Shown here: piece by piece, positions 1 to 5,486 of the stretch
How positions within the stretch are numbered: the stretch's first letter is position 1
Layout: every line of letters begins with the position of its first letter
NCBI GenBank assembly: GCA_001790645.1
Contig: MGDB01000117.1
Span: forward strand, 9,045 to 22,531
DNA length: 13,487 nt
Direction: 5' to 3'
DNA from: Candidatus Schekmanbacteria bacterium GWA2_38_11
GTDB taxonomy: Bacteria; Schekmanbacteria; GWA2-38-11
Program-made: the position numbers and the translations under genes
Notes under the pieces: model-generated
What the model saw: the letters and a program-made list of their open reading frames with translations, nothing else
What the model was told of the DNA's origin: nothing
The model's database searches: none

Positions 1-61
1 TGATAAACCCTATGACAGTAAGTTTATTCTTAAAGATTTTCTTATACCTTGCTTTATTCAT
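1..61 (-). CDS. DppC-type ABC transporter permease, N-terminal fragment (runs off the window)
   Basis: An ATG at 61 on the minus strand opens a frame whose 20 visible codons read MNKARYKKIFKNKLTVIGFI, then leave the window. A short basic stretch (RYKKIFKNK) followed by the start of a hydrophobic helix (LTVIGFI) is the usual beginning of the second permease of dipeptide/oligopeptide/nickel ABC importers, and that gene normally lies directly after a DppB-type permease. The start codon sits inside the last codons of the upstream permease (8-base overlap, 54-61), which indicates translational coupling in one operon. The identity rests on context plus these 20 residues, so the substrate cannot be told. 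Confidence 0.72.
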   Translation of the reverse strand, partial: MNKARYKKIFKNKLTVIGFI

Positions 62-974
62 AGCGGATCCTTGGGTCTAAAAACCCGTAGATTAAATCTG
101 TTGCTAAATTTACAATAACGTAGCACATGGAAATTACGAATATGCACCCCTGGACCATTGGATAATCACGCCTGTTTATAGCTTCGATAGTGAGAGTGCC
201 GATGCCGGGCCAGTCAAAAACAGATTCAGTTATTATTGCTCCTGAAAGAAGTGAACCAAACTGAAGCCCGACAATTGTTACAACCGGCAAAAAGGCATTT
301 TTTAAAGCATGCCTGATAATTACATTGCTTTCCCGCAACCCCTTTGCCCTTGCTGTTATTATGTAGTTTTCATTTATTACCTCAAGGAGGCTTCCTCTTA
401 CCATTCTTGTAATTATTGCTGCCATACCTAAACCAAGAGTGATAGAGGGTAAAATCATGCTTTCTATCCCTCCTTTGCCTGAAACAGGAAGAAGACCGAG
501 TTTAACAGAAAAAAGAATTATCAAGAGCGGCCCGAGCCAGAAATTGGGGATTGATATTCCAAGGAGCGCAAATATCCTTGAGCCGTTATCTATGACTGTA
601 TCTTTCTTATAGGCAGATAGAATCCCAAGAGGGAGAGAAATCAGGAGCATGACTATTATTGCCCCTAAGGCAAGTTGCATTGTTGCAGGGAACCTTCCGC
701 TTATTACATCTATAACGGGCTTGTTTGTAGTGATTGACCTTCCAAAATTTCCCCGGAATGTATTTAAAATGAATTCCCCGTATTGAACATAAATAGGCTG
801 ATTAAGACCAAGCTCATTCCGCAGGCTTTCGATATTTGCAGGAAGGGCAGACTCGCCAAGCATTAAAATCACAGGGTCTCCTGGAATAAGATGGATAATT
901 AAAAATACAAGGGTACTTACTCCGAGGACAACAGGGATAAGAAGGTATAGTCTTCGAATAAGATATTTGAGCAT
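54..974 (-). CDS. DppB-type ABC transporter permease (peptide/nickel importer family)
   Basis: This 306-residue inner-membrane permease belongs to the binding-protein-dependent transport family; with a DppC-type partner and two ATPases it imports peptides, nickel chelates or similar solutes. Hydrophobic segments lie at about residues 9-29, 100-120, 134-156, 171-192, 230-250 and 277-299, the usual six. The N-terminal LIRRLYLLIPVVLGVSTLVF block and the LIPGDP motif (29-34) are family signatures. The cytoplasmic EAA loop that contacts the ATPase is at about 204-225 (ARAKGLRE), followed by the conserved FDWPGIGTL (253-261) and RDYPMVQG (269-276). The protein ends in DPRIRYE, as in DppB and GsiC. 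The downstream permease overlaps its stop. No substrate-binding protein is encoded upstream: the gap to tatA is repeat-filled, so this gene is first in its operon. No good Shine-Dalgarno precedes the ATG; GAAGAG is too far away. Substrate unknown. Confidence 0.93.
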   Translation of the reverse strand: MLKYLIRRLYLLIPVVLGVSTLVFLIIHLIPGDPVILMLGESALPANIESLRNELGLNQPIYVQYGEFILNTFRGNFGRSITTNKPVIDVISGRFPATMQLALGAIIVMLLISLPLGILSAYKKDTVIDNGSRIFALLGISIPNFWLGPLLIILFSVKLGLLPVSGKGGIESMILPSITLGLGMAAIITRMVRGSLLEVINENYIITARAKGLRESNVIIRHALKNAFLPVVTIVGLQFGSLLSGAIITESVFDWPGIGTLTIEAINRRDYPMVQGCIFVISMCYVIVNLATDLIYGFLDPRIRYE

Positions 975-1030
975 AACTTTATATTACTACTCTTCAAAAA
1001 CCCCTGTCAACAATCCCATCAATCTTATTG

Positions 1031-1121
1031 GTCATTGTGAGGAGCAAAGTGAAGCAATCTTATAAAGGCTAATAGCTAAATAAGAGATTGCGACGTCATT
1101 CCCGCGAAAGCGGAAATCCAG
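1031..1121. repeat. Dispersed-repeat fragments, two units in opposite orientation
   Basis: Positions 1031-1060 (GTCATTGTGAGGAGCAAAGT followed by GAAGCAATCT) and 1084-1121 (GAGATTGCGACGTCATTCCC, then GCGAAAGCGGAAATCCAG) resemble short interspersed repeats common between genes in environmental bacterial genomes. The units face each other: GCAATCTTAT at 1054-1063 nearly mirrors ATAAGAGATTGC at 1080-1091. The second unit contains a stem CCGC/GCGG with loop GAAA. Compared with the usual ATTCCCGC/GCGGGAAT stem it has lost a G, so the copy looks decayed. Confidence 0.55.
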
Positions 1122-1190
1122 CCTGTTCTCTCCAAAAAATAGCTATCAGCCATAAGCTAAGAACCACAAGTGTTTCTGCAAAAAACCCTT

Positions 1191-1223
1191 AATCTGTGTA
1201 ATCTTTCTCAAATCTCTGTAATC
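1191..1223. repeat. 13-bp direct repeat, 20-bp period
   Basis: AATCTGTGTAATC (1191-1203) recurs as AATCTCTGTAATC (1211-1223), differing at one base, with 7 bases between. This is a remnant of a small tandem repeat with no assigned role. Confidence 0.5.
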
Positions 1224-1273
1224 ATATTTTTTAAAATACCATTGACACTAAAATTTAATGAAAGCCAAGAATT

Positions 1274-1294
1274 CCCTGTGCTCTTGGCACAGGG
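1274..1294. repeat. Perfect 8-bp hairpin, copy 1 of 2
   Basis: CCCTGTGC (1274-1281) pairs perfectly with GCACAGGG (1287-1294) around a TCTTG loop. A weaker outer stem CCAA/TTGG (1265-1268 with 1301-1304) flanks it. It is the partner of the hairpin at 1338-1358, which has the same loop and a stem changed by one compensated base pair. There is no T-run after it, so it is not a typical terminator. Confidence 0.65.
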
Positions 1295-1337
1295 ATGAAT
1301 TGGCAAAACAGTTTTTATTCAGAATACCGCTTAGACG

Positions 1338-1358
1338 CCCTGCGCTCTTGGCGCAGGG
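1338..1358. repeat. Perfect 8-bp hairpin, copy 2 of 2
   Basis: CCCTGCGC (1338-1345) pairs with GCGCAGGG (1351-1358) around the same TCTTG loop as copy 1, exactly 64 bases downstream of it. The only stem difference is a U-A pair replaced by C-G, so both arms changed together. It lies about 65 bp upstream of the putative tatA promoter. Confidence 0.65.
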
Positions 1359-1423
1359 AGATTCACTCGCTGTAATCAAGAGGGGTGTATTTTTAAACTT
1401 TTCAGAAATCTCTAAGATAGGCG

Positions 1424-1452
1424 TTGACAATTGTCTAAGAAATATCTAAATT
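1424..1452 (+). promoter_or_regulatory. Putative sigma70-type promoter of tatA
   Basis: A perfect -35 TTGACA (1424-1429) is followed after 17 bp by TAAATT (1447-1452), a 4/6 match to the -10 consensus. The -35 overlaps a perfect 10-bp palindrome GACAATTGTC (1426-1435), a possible operator. The expected start near 1460 would leave a leader of about 50 nt before tatA. AAAGGAGG (1497-1504) is a full Shine-Dalgarno 4 nt before the ATG. Confidence 0.4.
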
Positions 1453-1508
1453 ATTTATAACTTAATAAAGAGATTAGGTTTAAAAATCTACTCTTTAAAG
1501 GAGGACAA

Positions 1509-1700
1509 ATGTTTGGCCTTGGAATGCCTGAGCTTATAGTTATACTTCTGATAGCTTTTTTGATTTTCGGTGCAAAAAAACTGCCGGAAATCGGAGAAGG
1601 ACTTGGGAGAGGCATAAAAAATTTTAAAAAGTCTATCAAAGAAGTAAAAACTGAGCCTAAAAAAGAGATCGAAGGAGATGAGGATAAAGAAGAAAATTAG
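1509..1700 (+). CDS. tatA: Twin-arginine translocase subunit TatA/TatE family
   Basis: This 63-residue protein of the TatA family forms the pore-like assemblies that let the TatC receptor complex export folded, twin-arginine-signal proteins. It has a short N-terminal membrane helix (about 7-20) with the characteristic acidic residue near its start (E8), the hinge motif FGxKKLPE (F20, G21, K23, K24, L25, P26), and an amphipathic helix (about 27-45). A charged, Lys/Glu-rich tail follows. The length is at the short end for the family. The PE at 7-8 and the short tail favour TatA over TatB. The ATG is fixed by AAAGGAGG at 1497-1504. Neither tatB nor tatC is nearby, so partners must be encoded elsewhere. 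Its stop codon overlaps that of the convergent downstream gene by 4 bases, with no terminator hairpin between. Confidence 0.93.
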   Translation: MFGLGMPELIVILLIAFLIFGAKKLPEIGEGLGRGIKNFKKSIKEVKTEPKKEIEGDEDKEEN

Positions 1701-3277
1701 AGCTTATAAATTAGCGAAGGTTCTTCTTTTTCCCTCTCTTCCTTAATCTTCTTAAGCCTTAAAACAGATCTTTTCATAAGCTCTATCAAAAAGAGATTTT
1801 TCCCCTGAGCCTCTAAATCTTTTTCTATAAACATTGCTTCAGTTAAAGAGAGCTTTGATTCCTCTTCATTCCCAAGTTTATAAAGAACATAGGAAATCTC
1901 TTCAAGTTTCCTTCTGATTATTCTTATTAAACCTTTATCGAATATCTCTTTTGCAGCTTCTTCAAGAAGCTCCGTAACCCTCTCTTCTTTCTGGTACTTA
2001 TTCAGGATAATTTTGCTCGTTTCAATCTCATTGAGCTGATTAAGGTATTTTTCAAGCCTTTCAGATTTAATGCAAACTCCTTTAAGCTCAGGCAGGTCTA
2101 AAAGCTTTTTCACCTGGCTCTCTGACAGTTCTTTCTCTCTTATCTCATCTCTCTTGATAATTTGGTAAATCAATGATTCTTCAAAAGAGACCTTCTTTTC
2201 ATCAAAAAACTTCTGCAAATCAACATATTCCTGAGGAGGCGATTTTTTTAAAACCTGCATCCTGTCAGAGGCCTCCCGCAAGAGAAATTTACAATATTGG
2301 GAATCAGCTTCAACAAGAGGAAACTCTTTATTTGAAAGCTGTTCAGCAATATAACTTCTGAAACTCTTTTTTGTAAATTCAAGCCCTCTGAAATCCATAA
2401 TCCCTTCATCATAGTTTATTACTGTCTGAAACAAAATGAGCCCTTTTGGAGGAGTAGGGTGAGTGAAGATTACAAGCTGGTTACCCTCCGGATCAAGAGA
2501 GCTTACGTATCCCTCTCCCTTTAGAGGCTGCGGCCTGAAAACAGGTGTTTCAACTTTTTCCTTCAAAGATATCCCTTCTGTTCCTAAACCCCTTTGTTTT
2601 AAAAGAAAGAAAGACTTTTTTATTGCGTTATTAAGGTTTGCATTTTCTCTTCCTGATTTATCATGGATTTCTTTAATAAGCTCTACTGATTTTTGATGTA
2701 TGACCTTTGCAAGGATATCTACTATTAAAATATCAAGGGCTGGATCTTTTAAAATAAGCCTTGAGACAAAGGGTAATGAATATTCTTGCATCTCGCTAAC
2801 AATCTGATTCAGGATTCCAGGCCAGATATCCCTGTTAAGTTCGAAGAAATTTTCTGCAAGGGTTTGGGCTTCATCTTCCGGCAGAACCCCTTTCTTGGAA
2901 CAAAAAATCTCTTTAAAACTTGCTGCTCTCCTTAAACTGAGGAGTAGAGCTTCCGGCAGGTTTTTGTCAATAAAGCTCATGATATTCGCAGCCTGCACCT
3001 TGATTTCAATATCAAGGAACTTATCCTCAATCATTTCTCTGAGTAGAAAACAGAGAGACTTATCATTAATAGCAGATATGAGAGTTAAAACCTGGGACTG
3101 TGTTTCTTTATCACCTTTAAAGAACTTCTTTTTTAAGAAAAAAGGATATTCTTTTTTAAAGGAAATAAATTTTGATAGTTCAGGTTCCAGATTTTCCGGT
3201 GCTGAAGTTCTCCTTTTAAATTTTTCAACCAAGGTATTAAAAAAGGAAGAAAGTTCTTCTTTGACTTTTTTTCCCAT
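1697..3277 (-). CDS. Unrecognised 526-residue helical protein, possibly HEAT-like
   Basis: I do not recognise this family. The protein has no signal peptide and no membrane segment, so it is probably cytoplasmic. Residues 1-50 are basic. About 50-230 is a run of amphipathic helices with repeating leucine/alanine patterns (for example 62-72, 73-85, 92-105, 107-120, 179-195), suggestive of HEAT/ARM-type solenoid folding. About 258-300 looks like beta strands ([27 protein letters not shown]). About 300-515 is again helical and very rich in Lys and Glu. There are no catalytic motifs I can name. An in-frame TTG at 3298 would add 7 residues, but the ATG at 3277 is better because GAGGA lies 6 nt before it. 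It ends tail-to-tail with tatA (4-base overlap) and follows queC on the same strand, after a gap holding a REP-like pair. A scaffold or adaptor role is only a guess from the fold. Confidence 0.8.
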   Translation of the reverse strand: MGKKVKEELSSFFNTLVEKFKRRTSAPENLEPELSKFISFKKEYPFFLKKKFFKGDKETQSQVLTLISAINDKSLCFLLREMIEDKFLDIEIKVQAANIMSFIDKNLPEALLLSLRRAASFKEIFCSKKGVLPEDEAQTLAENFFELNRDIWPGILNQIVSEMQEYSLPFVSRLILKDPALDILIVDILAKVIHQKSVELIKEIHDKSGRENANLNNAIKKSFFLLKQRGLGTEGISLKEKVETPVFRPQPLKGEGYVSSLDPEGNQLVIFTHPTPPKGLILFQTVINYDEGIMDFRGLEFTKKSFRSYIAEQLSNKEFPLVEADSQYCKFLLREASDRMQVLKKSPPQEYVDLQKFFDEKKVSFEESLIYQIIKRDEIREKELSESQVKKLLDLPELKGVCIKSERLEKYLNQLNEIETSKIILNKYQKEERVTELLEEAAKEIFDKGLIRIIRRKLEEISYVLYKLGNEEESKLSLTEAMFIEKDLEAQGKNLFLIELMKRSVLRLKKIKEEREKEEPSLIYKL

Positions 3278-3311
3278 AAGGTTTCCTCGCTTTTTCAAAA
3301 AATTCCCAAAC

Positions 3312-3383
3312 GCGGGGTAGGGGCGACTTTAGTCGCCCTTAATTATCGCACACAATCGGGAGGCTAAAGCCTCTCTTACCCGC
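3312..3383. repeat. REP-like inverted pair (GTAG-headed palindromes), copy A
   Basis: On the plus strand, GCGGG and GTAG (3317-3320) lead directly into GGGCGACT/AGTCGCCC (3321-3328 with 3331-3338) around TT. The mirror unit on the minus strand reads GCGGGTAAGA, then GAGGCT/AGCCTC around TT (3360-3373). The two units point away from each other across about 21 bp. Both share the centre CTTTAG, while their stem sequences differ with full pairing kept. A GTAG head followed by an imperfect or perfect palindrome is the classic architecture of REP elements mobilised by RAYT transposases. No such transposase gene is in the window. The pair lies downstream of queC. Confidence 0.7.
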
Positions 3384-3420
3384 ATTCATATTTACATTAA
3401 AGTTTAATATATTCAATCTA

Positions 3421-4119
3421 TCAAGATAATGGATCTATGACCCCTGCTTCAGCAAACCCTTTTTTTCTAAGTAAGCAGCTATCACAAACCCCGCAGGGTT
3501 TTACCCAGCTCCCATTCCCTTCTCCTTTCAGAGGGTCATAGCAGCTGTGAGTAAGAGAATAATCTACTCCGAGAGAAATTCCTTTTCTGATGATTTCTCC
3601 CTTAGCCATATTTATTAATGGGGTAAAAATTTTTATCTTCTCTTTATCCTCAACCCCGGTTTTTGTTGCCAGATCCGCCATGTTTTGAAATGCCCTGATA
3701 TACTCAGGCCTGCAATCAGGGTATCCGCTCCAGTCAATGGAGTTCACTCCAATAAAAACAGCACGGCTTCCGATTGTTTCTGCCCAAGCAAGGGCAATGC
3801 TGAGAAAGATAGTATTCCTTGCAGGGACGTAGGTTGATGGTATTGAAGCTGATATTTCATTTATCCCTCTTTCCTTTGGAACAGGTGCATTGGTTGTAAG
3901 AGAGGAACCTCCAATTTTTGCAAGGTCAATATCAAAGATTAGATGTTCCTTTGCATTAAAAACAGACGCTACTTTTTTTGCGCAAATAATCTCATTCTCA
4001 TGTCTCTGTCCATAACGGAATGTAAGTGCATAAAGTTCGTATCCCTCTTGTTTGGCTATAGCCATGAGGGTTGTGGAGTCAAGACCACCGCTTAAAAGGA
4101 TAACAGCCTTTTTCCCCAT
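3421..4119 (-). CDS. queC: 7-cyano-7-deazaguanine synthase QueC
   Basis: QueC converts 7-carboxy-7-deazaguanine, ammonia and ATP to preQ0, the last step of preQ0 synthesis on the way to queuosine in tRNA. The 232 residues match the usual length. The ATP-pyrophosphatase P-loop is SGGLDS (10-15). FRYGQRH (about 34-40) is the family motif near the nucleotide site, and [10 protein letters not shown] (about 97-106) is also diagnostic. The zinc site is C193, C209, C212 and C215 (HSCYDP, then PCGVCDSC). The loop between the first two cysteines is 15 residues, somewhat long. It is the third gene of queD-queE-queC, but 162 bp separates it from queE, with a perfect 22-bp palindrome in between, so it may be transcribed partly on its own. 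Confidence 0.96.
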   Translation of the reverse strand: MGKKAVILLSGGLDSTTLMAIAKQEGYELYALTFRYGQRHENEIICAKKVASVFNAKEHLIFDIDLAKIGGSSLTTNAPVPKERGINEISASIPSTYVPARNTIFLSIALAWAETIGSRAVFIGVNSIDWSGYPDCRPEYIRAFQNMADLATKTGVEDKEKIKIFTPLINMAKGEIIRKGISLGVDYSLTHSCYDPLKGEGNGSWVKPCGVCDSCLLRKKGFAEAGVIDPLS

Positions 4120-4281
4120 ATTAAATCCTTTTGCAGGATTAGAAAACCCCGTCTATCGACCTGCCTGCCGGCAGGCAGGTAGGCGGAACATCCTTGTCCC
4201 GCAAATTTTCTTTATTTCAGACGCTCCCAATCTTCTTAACTTCCTATCTTCCCATCTTCTTTATGATATCTACATTTTATT
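4120..4281. repeat. Gap between queE and queC with a perfect 22-bp palindrome
   Basis: The perfect palindrome at 4159-4180 has half-sites ACCTGCCTGCC and GGCAGGCAGGT with no loop. A related, imperfect copy lies at 10142-10162 (stem GCCTGCC/GGCAGGC, loop GTCA), so this is a dispersed repeat. Positions 4226-4260 form a pyrimidine-rich imperfect tandem repeat built on TCTTC/ACTTCC. No gene is seen. Confidence 0.65.
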
Positions 4282-4917
4282 TCATACCCCTCTCATGCAG
4301 GGATCCCAGATTATTTTATGGAGCTGGATCTGGAACCTGACATCGAGGTTGTCCGCCAATATCCATTCAGCCAATTTTTTTAACTCAAGGCTCCCAAAGA
4401 CAGGAGATAATAAAACATTTACTCTGTTAATTAAATTATCAGCCAACATTATTTCCTTTGCCCAGTCATAGTCAGCTCTATCAGAAAGAACAAACTTTAT
4501 CTGGTCTTCTTTATTCAGGTAACTGAGGTTCTCAAAATCCATTAAATCAGATTGGCCGCTTCCAGGGCATTTAACATCAAGTATCTTAATGACCTGGACC
4601 GGAAGTTTATTTATCCTTAAACTCCCGTTAGTCTCAAGCAAAACCTTGTATTTTTTTTTTAAAGCCCTTTCAATAAGCTTATATACATCTTCCTGGAGCA
4701 GAGGTTCGCCGCCGGTAATCTCAAGCATTCGGCAGTTATATTGTTTTATCCTTTCTATGATTTCATTAACTGTCATCTCAGAGCCTTCTTCGTAGGCAAA
4801 TTTTGTATCACAGTAAGTGCACCTAAGGTTACAGCCTGAAGTCCTTACAAAAATGCATGGAAACCCTGAGAATGTGGATTCCCCCTGAATGCTATAAAAT
4901 ATTTCACAGATTTTCAT
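4282..4917 (-). CDS. queE: 7-carboxy-7-deazaguanine synthase QueE (radical SAM)
   Basis: QueE contracts 6-carboxy-5,6,7,8-tetrahydropterin to 7-carboxy-7-deazaguanine using S-adenosylmethionine, a 4Fe-4S cluster and magnesium. It has 211 residues, the normal length. The N-terminus carries the family hallmark IFYSIQGES (6-14). The cluster ligands are C29, C33 and C36 in a CX3CX2C motif, followed by CDTKFAY. The SAM-binding GGEP is at 69-72. The end (FQIQLHKIIWDP) is typical of QueE. It starts 14 bp after the queD stop, with only a weak purine-rich stretch (AGAAGAG) as ribosome site, so it is probably coupled to queD. Confidence 0.96.
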   Translation of the reverse strand: MKICEIFYSIQGESTFSGFPCIFVRTSGCNLRCTYCDTKFAYEEGSEMTVNEIIERIKQYNCRMLEITGGEPLLQEDVYKLIERALKKKYKVLLETNGSLRINKLPVQVIKILDVKCPGSGQSDLMDFENLSYLNKEDQIKFVLSDRADYDWAKEIMLADNLINRVNVLLSPVFGSLELKKLAEWILADNLDVRFQIQLHKIIWDPCMRGV

Positions 4918-4931
4918 GGCTCTTCTATTAA

Positions 4932-5303
4932 TTATTCCTCTGAATATGTTGCACAGGAGGTATCTGTTTCCCAGACCCTTACCCTGCTTACTTTAACATT
5001 GCCAGAGTTTAATCTTTCACTCAGCTTGCCAAAAATCCAGAAAGCAATATTTTCAGCAGTGGGGTTTTTCTCATCAAAGGGAGAGGTCTTATTAAGCTCT
5101 TTGTGGTCTAATTCTGTAAGCACCTGGTTAGTGACCCTTTTTATTTCTATAAAATCTATTACCATACCACTTTTGTCTGTGGTGGGGGATTTTACAAAGA
5201 CCTCAACCTTCCAGTTATGGCCATGAAGCGCTTCGCACTTTCCACCATAATCTCTCAACTGGTGAGCAGCAGAAAAATTAGATACGATCATTAATTCAAG
5301 CAT
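4932..5303 (-). CDS. queD: 6-carboxytetrahydropterin synthase QueD
   Basis: QueD converts 7,8-dihydroneopterin triphosphate (from GTP cyclohydrolase I) to 6-carboxytetrahydropterin, the first dedicated step to preQ0. The 123 residues fit the family. The zinc ligands are H14 (SAAHQL), H27 and H29 (LHGHNW). The catalytic set is C23 (GGKCEALHGH), D66 and H67 (ELDHKELN). E112 (VWETDTSCATY) is the pterin-anchoring glutamate. C23 in the CEALHGH context favours QueD over eukaryote-type 6-pyruvoyl-tetrahydropterin synthase. It is first in queD-queE-queC. No clear Shine-Dalgarno precedes the ATG at 5303. M5 is an alternative start but has no better site. Confidence 0.95.
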   Translation of the reverse strand: MLELMIVSNFSAAHQLRDYGGKCEALHGHNWKVEVFVKSPTTDKSGMVIDFIEIKRVTNQVLTELDHKELNKTSPFDEKNPTAENIAFWIFGKLSERLNSGNVKVSRVRVWETDTSCATYSEE

Positions 5304-5397
5304 AGACGTTTAATTGTAATTTTAAATGTCAAAACCTAAATAACTATATTAGCTGTTCTGATAACCGGAGCTTGTTTTGAATTTTGAGCTTTGCCAT

Positions 5398-5426
5398 TTG
5401 ACATTGACCCATCTACCCACTATAGT
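5398..5426 (+). promoter_or_regulatory. Strong sigma70-type promoter of glnE
   Basis: TTGACA (5398-5403, 6/6) and TATAGT (5421-5426, 5/6) are separated by exactly 17 bp and face glnE. The expected start near 5433 gives a leader of about 50 nt. This is the best promoter match in the queD-glnE divergent gap (5304-5486). The rest of that gap shows no clear element on the queD side. Confidence 0.55.
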
Positions 5427-5486
5427 TTATAAAGAACAGCTTAATTGTAGTTACCAAAGGTACCGGACATTGTCAAGAAATCGATT

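Larger units (their letters stand above)
975..1508. other. 534-bp non-coding gap between divergent dppB and tatA
   Basis: I see no credible gene on either strand. The two overlapping short open frames at about 1248-1449 cover hairpin DNA and read like nothing conserved. From left to right the gap holds two REP-like repeat fragments (1031-1121), a short direct repeat (1191-1223), a pair of near-identical hairpins (1274-1294 and 1338-1358), and a promoter with ribosome binding site for tatA (1424-1504). Confidence 0.7.

Noticed and set aside
1242..1270. TTGACA at 1242-1247 as a promoter
   Set aside because: No -10-like hexamer occurs at 16-18 bp spacing.
1031..1358. CRISPR array from the repeated hairpins and direct repeats
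   Set aside because: Only two copies of each unit, unequal sequence types, no regular spacer spacing and no cas genes.
1248..1449. Overlapping short open frames on both strands upstream of tatA
   Set aside because: They cover the two GC-rich hairpins, lack ribosome sites and have no recognisable protein pattern; the hairpins explain the open frames.
2895..3320. 141-codon plus-strand frame within the 526-residue gene
   Set aside because: It is antisense to a long gene with a good ribosome site and shows low-complexity Ser/Leu/Lys composition typical of a reverse-strand shadow.
4052..4471. 139-codon plus-strand frame spanning the queC-queE gap
   Set aside because: It runs antisense through two certain genes and translates the 22-bp palindrome; no ribosome site.
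5304..5440. Possible preQ1 riboswitch upstream of queD
   Set aside because: I read the queD leader on the minus strand and did not find the compact preQ1-I stem followed by its A-rich tail; only AT-rich sequence and a TATAGT box without a matching -35 are present.
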